DNA of 47,783 nt, taken from assembly GCA_002633005.1 (NCBI GenBank), contig NMRA01000869.1, positions 1 to 47,783 on the forward strand, in the 5' to 3' direction. A program made the position numbers and the translations under genes. Source of the DNA: Phoronis australis (Eukaryota > Phoronida > Phoronidae). Below are positions 1 to 12,800 of this stretch, in pieces (positions within the stretch are counted from its first letter, which is position 1; every line of letters begins with the position of its first letter). The notes under the pieces are model-generated. The model was not told where the DNA came from and made no database searches. It was given only the letters and a program-made list of their open reading frames with translations.

Positions 1-3000
1 GCTGAACACGTTTACTGTTAGAATTGTAAGAATGAAGTACCACCGAATTTTACAAAACATTCCGTTCTATTTTAGTTGCACAGCAAAGATTCCGCAGAAG
101 TTGTAGTGCTACCAAGTGCATGTTAGATTGCAAGAGGATAGGCAATAACGGGGGATTCTGCGGCAGTTCTGGTTGTACCTGTGGGTAGGTAAGTAAACAA
201 ACTTTTCAAAACCACGTAAAATAAAATAATTGTCCTTGCTCCGCAACTAAGACGCTTTGATCAGCACCCAGCATCAACAATTTTGACATTTTTTATCCAA
301 AAGCTTCACACACTAATGTAACAACGTTAGCAATAGTCACCAATTTCTTAGTTGCGAGTGGTGCGTGATTTTGGGTCGAAGCCAACTTCTCGAACCTCAT
401 GAGTGCAATCACTTCCTGTCGACCCGAGTACCACTGCATCATTGGATCGTTGGGGCGGGAGAAAAGCGTGCACCACTTTAACGCACAAAACGGTGACTTT
501 TTGAAATATAAAACTACATGCATATTGTGTTACCGCATCAATTGTAAAAAACACAAGCTAGTGCCCATTATGCCTGTTTAACCTATCCATATCTCAGTCA
601 TACGACGGAAGGATAATGTAATATCCGCCCTCAGAAATGTCCACGTCAGTTTGTGGGGTCAAGTTAATGAGTGATGACACTGCGATGTAACGTATACAAT
701 GATGAATAGATATGAAGTTATTCTGAATTCCTCGACCCAGTGGATCTATTCTGTACTGTAAATTTAGACTCCTCTCACACTTGGACTCAGAATTTTCCTA
801 AATCGTTCGCGTACTTGAGTGTCGTTCATGAGTCTCACGTGTAATCAACTTGTTTATTATGAGCTCCTTTTTATCAATGACAAACTCTAGAAATTTAACT
901 AAACACTGAGCGTTTAGTTGAATGTAAATAAATACTGGCTTATTCCCAAATTTAAGGCGTTGTCTTAACAGTTCACTACGCATTGTTAATAATCACAGAC
1001 ACTCTAAAGTGTTTTAAAAGTCTGGTCTGTACTCCACCTGTTGGTCACATCATGTGATATATTGGACATAATTCCAAAACAATTTCTGCCCCCTACCGGG
1101 TCTCGAACGAGCTCCCCTCATTTGTCGAAGTCGGCAAAAAGGTCCACCTCAGAGAAAGAAAAAGACCAAGGGAACGAGACAAAAGTCCACTAAAAAGGCA
1201 CAAACGCGCAATTCACAATTGTGGACGTGGTGCACCATTTTTTAGTCTTTTGGATTTTTTTTTGTCTGTAAGACGTCCAGAAGGTCGGAAATTCGAGCCC
1301 CCCATATTAAAGGCTGTGTGCGCATATGTTGTGTATTTTGTTAAAGTTTCAGTTCTAGTGGTCTTTCTTTACGCGGCACAACCTAACAAGGATAGTTCTT
1401 TATTAGTGAAATTTAAATTTTGCAAGTTCACGATCATCCCAGATTAGCTGAGCAACACAAGTACATGTATACCCAAACAGTGGCACGTGCCCGGAGGTGC
1501 AAATATAGTATCCAGTCCGATCTATCATCTAATAGTTGCCATGGCAAATGAGGCAAGAAAGAGAAAACTACTCATTTATAATGTAAAAACAGATACCAAG
1601 TGAAACAACAATTTTTAAGTTACAGTTAGTAATGTCCTTTTGCTTTGTTGATGGAAAAAGCAATCAAACTGTTCAAAATAAATTTCAACAAATAATGTTT
1701 TTGATGAAGTTTAAAAAAAACATTGTTAAAACAATGCCACAGAAATGGCAGTTGAAAATTAATTCATGCTAAAATTTTGTTTTCCAGTGAAATAATAAAA
1801 GTTAGTGTCAGTTGCTAACTATAACTAACACAATTTTGGACGGAATAAAAAGCGGCATAATCAACGGGAGTAACGAAAGGTATCAACTTCTATCGACAGA
1901 GGAATAATGGTCTGCCCCCACTCAATCAACAACTGAGTGTCCCCGTGTCCCCAGGGGGCACCTTCTTGTGCTGACTCCAAAGGATAGCTGCCACTCGATT
2001 CTTACCAGGGTAATACTAAAAATAGCGCTGCATATGAAGAGTAGCGACAAAGCAACTGCAGTGAATACTGTCTGCGTTCTGCGTGCACGATGCGCAGTGA
2101 TGTGGAAAGGTTCATATTGCCTGAAACAGCCCCAAATACCGACTAAATTAAGTAACCTAAATACACTATGCATTCGTAGGGTTCTGAAAACGCTTTTGTT
2201 GTTTTAGTTTCATTACTAAATCTGGTTTTGACTATAATACAAATGAGGAGTAAACTCTACGGCAAATTCTCAATTGAAAATAAGCAGGGATCTGTTAATG
2301 TAACGTCCTTAATTTAAGGACTAAGTTCCTAATTATCTTTATTGAACTAAATGCACAGTTTTTAATTACATCATTATAATATTTCATTAGTCAAATAGTG
2401 CTTCATAGTAAAGAGAAAGGTTAAGTGTTGGAAAAAGATTAATTCTCTGAGTAAAGAACGACGCAAATACACAAAATATTTAGGTGCCTGACCCTTTTTG
2501 GATATTTTTATGCAACTGGTCACAAGCGACTTCGCAACATCGATGGAATTACTTTGTAGTAAGTTACAAAATATGTGATTTTGCTATGCTGTTCGTATTG
2601 GGCCATGTCGACACTGTTGCTGGAAATATACTCTTTGAGCTAAAACTACATGTACAACTCTGACTTGTATCAAGGAGTGTTGTATTACACTCCTTTCCTG
2701 AAAATTCATCACTCTAATTATGTGTCCATCTGCACTAAACACAAGTGTCTTTCATTTGTGCTCGGGTATATCTCTACTGTAATTGCATACATGTAATTAC
2801 TGTTTTAAACTTCATTTTCAGGCAAATGGTAGGCCAACGACATTGGTGACATTTACACAGCTAAGTAAATGTACTGACAACCAAGGCAAAATAAAAAAAG
2901 TCAAAGCAACTTCCATTTGTCTCTTTATTGCTGCATTCCTTGCACCTATGAATATCGATGGCTGCAAGTTTGGATTTTTTATTATGTTCAAAACGAGGCT

Positions 3001-6000
3001 GTTGCAGTGAATAGCTCAGTGGACAACTGAACATTGACTGCTTGGGAAGGTGTTGGCATCAGATTCGCCAACAAAGACATGAATTAGTTTTTGGGGATGA
3101 ATCTTGTGTGGAAATTTTTTGGGCTGTTCACAATGTACCGAGAGTCTAACTAGATAAGTGCGCACCAATCTGCAGCGTATATAGAAATATCATTTTTGTG
3201 CGATTGTGACAAAAAACCGTCTGTCACGGCTTTGAGAACATCTGCCATCTACAAATTGTTCTCAACAGCCTTGCTTAATCCATTCAGCGGTGGTTCGTTA
3301 AATTGAAAGAATTTACAGATTGATATTGCTTTAAACTAAGTTTAAGTGTTTTCAAGTTGGCTTGCTAGGACGTGGTTATGTAAGCACCATGCTCGAAAGA
3401 AGTGCCAATCTAATTATGCCCATAACGCACATCTCGTCTGAGTAATGGAACACGTTTAGGTCAAAGGTCATTCATCAATTATGGGAACAACCAAGTTTTA
3501 ATTCCTTTGCCGGAATGTTGGTTTACAGCCACTCTGAATAACTTGAAAAAACGGCTTAACAACTAAATACCGTGCAACCGAGTTGTGTATCTACATACAC
3601 GTAGGTACGTCATCCGTTTGTCAAAAACGACGTCTGGTAGTGTTTTCATGTTGTGTTGATCATTTTTATATTGCGTTTTTATTTAGAAGCAGATGTACCG
3701 GTTTCTATCCCGAAGCCCTGATTTTAAATTCAGTTGCTTTTTACGTTTTTGTAATCTTGAGCGTAACAGTTTTGCAAGAGGTGTTCAAATTAACACTGCT
3801 TGTATTACCATGATTTCTCAGTGCACTGCTTTATTCACAACTGTGTTCCAACACCTTTTCTTGACCGTGACACACGCTACGTACATGTTTCGGGATCATT
3901 AATTTTTACTTTCTGATTCGGGGTGCAGCTTACATTTTCGTTCCCATTCTTCGAAACTGTTTTAAAAATACTTCAATTCCAGAATTTCTTTGAAAAAAAA
4001 TTGGCTATTTCGGGCCAAAACATTCATGATGGCAATTTAAACGATTGACCCCCAACAATTGAAATAACCACGTCAACCTACCTCACTCGGAAGTATGAAC
4101 ACACGTTTAACAAGATCTTAGTCAGTGACCCCAGAGTTAACTTTCTGATGCTCTCGTAAAATGACAATTTTGTGACTTGAATAAAAAACCTGAACTCGTG
4201 GTTGACTGTCTAAAAATTTGTACAATGGCTATTGAAGGCATAATGCTTTAGAATTAAGACTAGTTGTTTACATATATTCATTATAGTACACATGTACATG
4301 TATTTACACAGAAGTATTGAAGATAGATAATATGTAGATGGGACGTCACAGTTAGATATCATCAAAATACAAATAAATAAAGTTCCTGAAAGTACAAATG
4401 ACAACGGAATATCTTACAACGCAAATAACAAGATACTTTTTAACCAGATACCTTTACTATACAAATGACAAGATATCTTTACAATACAAGTAACAAGACA
4501 CAAAACAAACACTGTGCATATTTAATTAGAAATCTATATGAAATTGTTTCGAGGAATTTTTTCAATTTGAAATTCTACAATAAAATATGTAGACCGGGTG
4601 CGTTGAAATATTTTTATTCACTAAAGAACACTCATGCTTTTTCGCATCATATACTATGTATAAGTATGCTAGTTCACTTAACTTATTCCAAAGCCTTACA
4701 TTTATCAGGAACATGAACATGACTGTATTGTAATAACGGTTCATTGATAAACATCAACAAGTATAGATACACTAGGAATAACTCTTGAAATGAACACCCT
4801 CAAATGTATAAGTACGAATTACGATTTTCTTCAACAGCCTTGTAATTTTTGAACGTTCACATGATAACAATAAACGTCATATAAATAACCCTCACTTAAC
4901 TCCATCATTTTAGGAAAATGATAGACATGCACATATTACGTGACACCTACAATATAAGAGACAAGTGCGGAAATACCACTTGCTTGAGCAATTCCAAAAT
5001 CCAGAATGTTTAATACATGTGCGTGTTGGTTAGTTGGGAATTCATTCAATACACGCATGTTTGAAGGCGATTGTCCTGCTCCAGCATTTAAAGTCACGAT
5101 TCTAAACATGGTCACGTGACGAACATTTGTAGACCTGTATATTTTCTCAACTGTACATGATAACGATGCTCATTTCCGTTCGTTTTAATTGAGAACCTCA
5201 TAAGCGGATAATGACTCAAGTCTGTTAAGTCAAAATATAATCCCAATGCTCATCCAATACAACTTACACTATGTTCAAGGTCAATAGAATTTATATTGCA
5301 TCACCACCCAAAGTAGCCAGCACTGTGAGATACAGTTGACCTATGCATTATGGGTACCCACTCAACTGTCGCCAAATGTTCAGAGGTTTCCAAGGCAACC
5401 CCGCCCACATTGAAAATTTAACAGTAAAGAACATCAACACAGAGAATTTGAGAAGTTACTATTTGTCAACATTTTCGTTATTTTTTCAATTCATCTGGTG
5501 TTCCGAAATGAAAAATGTACGGGGAAATTGTACCTTTCAATAAAGCTAAACCGTTTCTTTTCTCTGATTGTACTGCCTTTGCTATGATGGAAAAAATCCA
5601 CTCACTTGACAAACTTACTTTGACTAAGTCATCAAATATAATGAAGACCATGGAGATACATTACAACAGGTAATAAAAGAATGTGGTGAAATTCTGTAAA
5701 TTATGTAATTGCAAGGAAAATGCAATAGTAGAACATTGGAAGTCATTCCCAGTCTCAGCCCCGTAAGGGTAGATCAAATAGGACATATTGGGGAGCTCAA
5801 AATTCAGTGAAAGCTTTGACCAATATCAGATGCATGTTCTGACACATGGATGATTTTGTGACCCATACAAACCACTAGGTGTACATAGTTTATTCCCGAA
5901 AGTTTTGCCAATACACAGGAACATAGACACGATTTTTTACTTTCATAACAGACCACCAGATGTCGCCAATATTTAAAAAAAATAATTGCAGGCGGTCTGA

Positions 6001-6075
6001 TACACGTTGTACCACACGTGCGCAGGCCTCGCATGTCGGCCCATTGCACTTATCACCTGGAAAATATTGTTATGC
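1..6075. other. Intergenic 3' flank without a recognised gene
   Basis: AT-rich sequence with many short chance frames and no frame that carries a known domain. It holds the short tandem repeat at 4394-4502, hairpins such as the 17-bp palindrome at 2305-2321 (gtccttaatttaaggac), and a CTCF-like word ccaccagatgtcgcc at 5953-5967. The part near 5760-6075 may be SINE body. Confidence 0.6.
4394..4502. repeat. Degenerate short tandem repeat
   Basis: Loose repetition of an acaaatgacaagatatctt-like word with a period of roughly 35 bases, four partial copies. AT-rich and non-coding. Confidence 0.55.
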
Positions 6076-6081
6076 TTTATT
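6076..6081 (-). promoter_or_regulatory. Candidate polyadenylation signal of the protease gene
   Basis: AATAAA on the minus strand is the first canonical hexamer I find after the stop codon at 6456. A transcript ending shortly after it would have a 3' untranslated region of about 400 bases, which would include both the MITE-like element and the tRNA-like SINE head. A second AATAAA lies at 5889-5894. Confidence 0.4.
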
Positions 6082-6136
6082 AATATATAGTTAAAACCGA
6101 GCTGAGGAGCTAGAAACCTGGCTCAAGGGTTTAGCA

Positions 6137-6213
6137 GTGTCACCTGGTGGGACTCGAACCCACGACCTCGAGTAAAGAAAGCGGGCACTTATCAACCAGG
6201 CCACACTGCCTCC
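6137..6213 (-). mobile_element. tRNA-derived SINE head (tRNA-like promoter region)
   Basis: Read on the minus strand, the stretch has an A-box-like TGGCCTGGTTGATAAGTG and a perfect B box GGTTCGAGTCC. The B box lies in a five-pair T stem (GTGGG/CCCAC). The acceptor and D arms pair poorly, and the 3' side does not end like a functional tRNA, so this is a tRNA-derived SINE head rather than a tRNA gene. The body probably runs on toward lower coordinates, but I cannot set its end. Confidence 0.6.
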
Positions 6214-6297
6214 GCTCGCAAATATTTCATCCAGTTTACAGTTTCTCTACTAACACCCGTTCCAAAAGTAATCTCCCATCTGCAAAGCCTGGCGTGC

Positions 6298-6435
6298 GTT
6301 CCGTAACGCTAGGACCTACGCTCGGACCTAGCTAAAATCTAGTCAAAGTCACGTGCTCTCATTCAAAATACACGGCCATATCTCACGTGATCGCACGAAG
6401 TCTTGCTTCTTAGCGAGGTCCTAGCGTTACTGAAC
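6298..6435. mobile_element. Short inverted-repeat (MITE-like) element in the 3' untranslated region
   Basis: Positions 6298-6317 (gttccgtaacgctaggacct) and 6416-6435 are inverted copies that match at 19 of 20 positions, enclosing 98 bp. The element begins 21 bases after the stop codon of the protease gene in transcript order. No coding capacity is present and no clear target-site duplication is seen. It could be a miniature inverted-repeat transposon or a strong hairpin of the mRNA; both would fit. Confidence 0.6.
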
Positions 6436-6455
6436 GGGAGGCTGGTAAACAAGTT

Positions 6456-6806
6456 TCAACAGGGTCTTCCGTTGGGGAAAATTTCCATGCAAAGCTGTGT
6501 GTCACTCTCGCTTATGGAGCCGTTCATAGAGTCGTAGATAGCCTCGATGCAAATCCCTTGTTCAATAGAACGAACGGCAATTTCATCATCCGGAACAGTA
6601 TGGAAGGGTGGAAGCGCCGGAAAAATAAACGCGTGTACTATAGCCACACTGGCATCCTGCCGCTCGTCAGCGACAAAGCCGGGACACCCGGAACTACCTT
6701 TACCAAAGTTTGAACTGGTTTTGTAAAGTGCTCTGCAACCATCATCTAACTTCGGGTAGACGTCGAAGCCAAATCTACTTTGTGACCATTGCTTTAACTC
6801 GTCATG
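6456..6806 (-). CDS. Exon 11: trypsin-like peptidase, catalytic Ser segment and C-terminus (residues 475-590)
   Basis: The last coding exon enters at phase 0 (acceptor tttatttcag) and ends with TGA at 6456-6458. LYKTSSNFGKGSSGCPGFV contains the G-x-S-G-x-P nucleophile motif; Ser513 is the predicted nucleophile, 110 residues after Asp403. The tail reads VAIVHAFIF, then IEQGICIEAIYDSM and a short end in PNGRPC. The I-E-x-G-x-x-x-E-A-I pattern behind the Ser strand is, from memory, like the FAM111 C-terminus. All three triad residues are present, so the enzyme is predicted active. Confidence 0.93.
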   Translation of the reverse strand, partial: HDELKQWSQSRFGFDVYPKLDDGCRALYKTSSNFGKGSSGCPGFVADERQDASVAIVHAFIFPALPPFHTVPDDEIAVRSIEQGICIEAIYDSMNGSISESDTQLCMEIFPNGRPC

Positions 6807-9800
6807 CTGAAATAAACAATAGTTTCTGGGCGTGAATGGTGCTTAAGGTTAGAGTTTGAAAAAGAATACATGTGTCTGTCATGTGTGGCAATTTCTTTAA
6901 ATTGTTTGAAGAAGAACCATTGGCAGTGAGTCCGCTTACAGATGTACCCCATCGTAAACCGTTCAGGGGAAAACGTCGCCCGTATTTACATACACGTACG
7001 TAATTACATTGTATCACTGAGCTTTACTAGTGTTTTACGACCGTAATCATTATACATGTAATGAAAGAGGAATTTGAAGGCGAGTTCTGAAGAAAATGAC
7101 ACGTTCGTAGTTTTACTTTCATAGTTTGAGTTCCTAAACTTACCCTTGTAATAATAAGCTCATGATTTTGCCAACAAGAGAGTACTTAGATTTAAGTCAT
7201 ACCAATCAACGAGACTACCCGCCATTGAAGTAGTATTTAGTTGATATTGTGTTGTGGTGCAAATGGTTTTTAATTCAAATGTATTGAATAAAAAATGTGC
7301 GATTTACCGACAACATTCAGAAACTCTCTTCATTACCCCCTGAAAACCAATTTGTATGAACAAAAATTCGCCTAAAACGTAATGGTGAAAAACCATGGTA
7401 ATTACACAAATAAAACATTAGAAACATTGACAGACAACCATCAAGATGTTCATTGTGCCACCTCAGTATGTACTAAAATGGCCGAAACTCAAATGCCTTT
7501 GGTGGTTGGAACATCAAGTCAAAAGTGTCAGTCAGCCTTCGATGTTTTTCAATCTATTGCACTTACATACTTCGGACCTGAGATTTTATTTTCTGAACGC
7601 TTCATATCTTGCGCAAGATTACGAGCTCACAAAGACTGCTTCAGACCTCACGTGGAGTACAAGTCAATTTCTCAATGGATTACAAGCGAACTTTCAGTCA
7701 TAATTGGGGATGAACCACATTCGTCGTGAAACACGAGTCAAGTCTCTGTCGCAATAACAAGCGACACTTCCCCCGGAACGGCCAACCATAGTATCCACCC
7801 ATCCACGGCAAAACGTGCCACACCGCTTCCTACTGGTTGACAAAAAATGTTCGATATTTGGTCATACAGATGTTAGGATCAGGATTACAGAAAATTCTTC
7901 CATATAAGGTCATGTAGATGTAGATGTGTGGTTTAAGCGTGTACCAAACTGTAACATACATGGTCAAACTGTTCCATATATGGTCCTGAATTTATTTGGA
8001 TCATGTTTGCACCAAACCGATTTGCATGAATGAGTTTTCTGTATCTTTACAAATGGTTTCGGAAATAGTTCTGAACACATTTTGGTAATGGTATCATGTA
8101 TTTATAGCAAGGCCTTCTCTGGTTTAGTTTGTGATTCATTACATGGACAGAGCAGTAAGCTTAATTTTCACACAACATTCATCTTGCACCTTACAGTGTG
8201 TTAATGTATGTGTCAGGGTCGGAAAAGCATTGAAAACAATATTTGATCATTCAAAACCACAGACTTACTTACCTTTGCGCGAAAATCACTCGTCTCCATC
8301 TGCACAACACCGCACCTGATATCAGCAACTTTAAAATCGCCGTCAGGGTGACCAGCAAAGTGAAGTTGTGTTTCTTTGTTAAGCTTCTTAAACCTACTAA
8401 GAGGTGGCGGTAGAGAGTTCAACTTCTTACAGCCTTCTACTGAGGGGGGAAGAGGTGATTGTAGGTCCAACTTCAAAACAGCCACGTCCAGATCTTCGTT
8501 AGAGTATACTAGTGAATCAACACTGCAGCCGGCAACTGACTCGAGTCCCAGCCATCTTGATTTGTCGTAATAAAAGAGCACTGCACTCTTTTTGACTGAA
8601 ACGAACAAGGTAATGACGTGTACTTTAGTACAGTGTAACAGCTTATACATGCACTGTTTACAGTATTAACTGATTAAGCATCTGAACGTGACTGTTTGGC
8701 TTCATATTTTAATAAAAGTGCTTTTAGATGTAGATCGGATGATGCCATGTATTTTTTGTTATTTTGGCATTCGATAGTAGCTCACGTCATCAAATATCAC
8801 AACGACGTCTTATTCTAATAAGTAATAATAATCAAACTCAAGAATAGACATTAGATGTGACAGGATGCAAATTATAATTTTGAAGAAAATTCTCGTTTAC
8901 CTTTTCCAACAAAAAATTAATAATATTAAGAATTCTCAACGCCATTCACTAAAACAGAGCTAAGTAATTGTGATTTTCAATGCTTCGCACTTTTGAGACG
9001 GACACACTTGAGAATTTTTTGTGGAGCTAATTCAGCTAAAACAGCATAAAAAGGAAGTCGGCCATCGACAACAAACGTATAATAAAAAATTGCCATGGCA
9101 TTTGTTGCGTAGAAGTCAAATGCTAAAATCTGAGGTACTCAAAATCGAGGAAAGACACTTACACCAACATAGAAAAACCAAAAAGCTTCAAATTTGAATT
9201 CCAGCTTTTAAAATAAAACTAACAATGTATAACATAACCATTTTCAAAAAGATTTCAAGCATGAGTGTAGTCAAATGTGACATTACAATAACCAGTGCAA
9301 ATTTCCCGTTCACAGGTAAAAGGTGTCTTTTGGTTACTGTCGTTAGCGACATAGATATTTTTGTATTTTTAGGCAAAAATCAAGCCACAATACTTGAAAA
9401 TCCCGACAAATTGAAAATATATTATGCGGAAATATACATCTCTGGTCAATTAATAAAACTGACGAAGTCCTAATTTAGGTTATTTGGATCTCGTGAGAGC
9501 AATGCCTCACCTGTCCATTCATGTACTGTATAACCTCACACTGAGATCGTGCTTGGTCTATATTACTACGATTGCTACTCAAACTCAAGTTCCCTGTATA
9601 CTCGTATATCCGCCGGTGTGTAAATTAAACTTCCAATACAGACAAGCTCTGGTCAGTTTTAACGACTTCATCGAATTTGAAATGTAGTGCTTATATCCCT
9701 CAAATCCGTATCAGGGAATTTTTGACACTCTGTTATCAGAGCAGACTATATTTACATGCTTATTTGCGTGTGACATCCAATGTGTTCTAAAGCTTGTTTA

Positions 9801-12800
9801 CTTGTAGGTATTTTTACCGTGACGGCCATCTGAAGATCAATCGCCAAAACAAGAAATCTTCATGAACCTGCTTTGAATCAATCGCAAATCGTCAGTTCTT
9901 TAACTCAAGCCCTGTCTGAGATGAGATTGAGGTAAAACGGTCACAACCAAAAACATTATTTTGACAGAACAAACACTTAAGTTAGAGACAATTTTGCTCT
10001 TTCCTCTGAAAGTAACATAACATAACACTGTGCACTTGTTCGATCTAAAGAACAGTAAATCGTAATGATTTTGTTTGTAGATTTTCACTGAAACAGTGCC
10101 AGTGCGTTTGAGGGAAGCATTTAGGCTTTCTTTGGAAATCAGGAAATGGTGGTCTTTATTTTACTCTCATTTGTAGCCTATTTAAACGGGTATTATTGGA
10201 CCTGAGCTAAATTTGGTCTGCTGGAAAACTTTTGTGAAATTAAACTCCTAGAACATCGGGAGGCATGAAAACTACTTCCAGAGGAAGATTACACTGAAAG
10301 TTTTCGTTTAATGCTAGTTGGCTTACGATTTTCTAACCCTGGAAACTGAAGAAAATGGAGTGGGCCTAGTTTGACGGCAACGTCTGGGCTAAATGCGAAA
10401 TGTTTACGCATAGTGTTCAGTAGTAGTTCACTGGTTCCTACAAGTTGTTTTAATTAAATGAAATTCAGAAATTTGACTTGTGCTCTTATCTACAGGGATA
10501 CTGAAGCGCCGACATTTTCAGAGCATATCCATGTTTAGTGGGGATTTTTGATACTTATACAGGAAGCTTTCAGGCAAGCAAAATTGACGACTGGAAGTGA
10601 TATATTTTTGAAATTTTAAGTGACAGAGAATTAGAAATTCCGTCTCATTTATCGCACCGGGGCATTCGTGAATTGATGATTTTAGGTATAAAGATGGCAT
10701 TGTTGGGCTTTCAATGTTTGCGGTGGACATGGAAAAGACATGGCTTGGTTGATTATTTTGAGAAATCCCACGAGGTGTATTTTCTTTAAGTTTTGCCCTT
10801 TTTCAGATGTCATGAGACTGTAAACAAGAGCCTTTATTGACTCAGAACAAAGATGGCATCAAAATCAGTTTCTTTATCTGTACTCTGTACTTGCCGAGTT
10901 AGCTGAAGCGATGCATACGTCGGACGTAACGCTATGCACGGATTTAAATTGAAGCAGAGAAAGGTTTCGCCGAGCGTTATTCAGTCAACAGTCCCCCAAT
11001 AAGGGTAAAAGCAACACTTACGATCATTGCCCAGTTTTTCAGCAACGTGCCAGTTGGTCATAACGTAGTCAGGGCCAACGCGGAAACCTGAACCTTTGCC
11101 AGTTTGTCCAACAATCAAAGCTACTGATGAAAAGGCTGTTGATAAAGATGTGAGGAAATGTGTTGACATCGTCTCTTTGTTCCAATCAAACGCAGGACCG
11201 AAACTACACTGGGATGGCTGTTTTCTGGAACTTGGGGCAGGAAAGTAGTCTAGAAGAAAAGAAAAAGTCAAACAAATTCCCAATATCATCTGTGACCTCT
11301 TCAGTAAACATCAAAGTGATGTGCATATCTCTATTGTTTTGTGTCACAGGTTTACCTGTCAAACACAAAACAGCCTACACATGTAATATAAGTTCGTCCA
11401 TATAAGGATATTGCAATGCCAATCTGGTGAGAAATCGAGGAAGTTGCGAGTAGATGACGTACATGTATTTGAAACCAAAGAGAAAATGCTTTGACATAAA
11501 CAGAAATTCAACTCGTGTATGAACAAATTCCGTTTCAGTTGCAGAGAACCAATTCAATCGTGCAATTTATTCTGTTTTTTATATTTCAGCATAGACCAGT
11601 TCGATATCTGGACCGTCGTCAAGATTTGAAACCAATTGAGGCCCTTTTGCAAACTTGTGACACTCTGTATTGACCTGGACTCGGATTGTATCAGATGCAA
11701 AACAAAACTACATGTAGGTATGGTGGTAATTAACCCACCGATTACAATTAGAAATGACGCCAAACTTGAGCGTTGTTTATTTGACATGTTTTAAGTGACT
11801 TGGTTTGTGAGGACAGATTCAGAAATAAAATAATGTATTAAACAAAAACAGCTTCTTAATGTATTTGGCATGTCTTCCATGTTATTTCAGAATCGTTGAT
11901 CTGACTGATGGGCCATCTGATATATAATGAACTTAGCTAATTACGAACTACAACACCAGCTATTAGAACACCACATACTCAGTCGTATACAGATGAATGT
12001 TTAGAACCAGAACACTGAACAACACAATTATCGAATGCAGTCGCTGAACAAGTAAAATAAATTCATGCAGATTGACCTGTAAATGAACCGCTGCCGACAG
12101 TGTTAACCACACAGTGACATTTGAAATCCCTAATTATCAGTCGTAGAACAGTTTGGATCAACTGCTTCCATACACACTGAACTGAACCGAATTTGAGGTA
12201 ACAACATCTCATTTAGTGCATTAGTTGAATAGTACTTGGTAATGTACGATTTGGAAGCGTTATGCTTACAAATTAGAATTCGTAGTTCGTAAATAGTGAA
12301 GTTTACATTTTAAGATTGTGGGTAAATAGTATAAAGCTAATATGTAAGACTTATATTCATATACCTGATAGCCTGATGTCAACACCCTGAATACCCAGTT
12401 CACTTTCCTCTCGTCGCTGTGCTCTTATGTTTATATCTACCCAACCCTCGGGTACTCTTGCCCCCGTGGACCGTAAGTAGTGCATAACAGATCTTCCCAA
12501 CTCTAAAGATGGATCAGCAGTGGGTGCGACTTTTGCTTCAGCTCCCTCAGCAGAACTCGCGCGTTTTTGTCCCTGCCTTTCTTTCTTTTGATTCTATAAC
12601 CAATGGCAAAAGAACTGCAATAGGTATAGTCAATTAATTACACCACTTATTTTACCATCAGCTTTCATTATTCATACAACTTCGAGGAGCAACGGATAAA
12701 AATCATGAAATTCGTAAAAGTTCATTCACGACCATTGGCCACTTAATGAGTACCGTTTACTCCCCGCAAACAATAAGAGCATTGACAAAATAGTTAATTT

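Noticed and set aside
1085-1150. Second tRNA-derived SINE head
   Set aside because: gttcgagacc on the minus strand resembles a B box, but the T stem is broken and no A box is seen at the right distance.
6137-6213. Functional tRNA gene
   Set aside because: The B box and T stem are good, but the acceptor and D stems do not pair properly and the 3' side continues as SINE sequence.
7382-7729. 115-codon plus-strand frame as a gene nested in intron 10
   Set aside because: No domain, no clear splice context, and composition like translated intron; an overlapping frame of 85 codons looks equally plausible.
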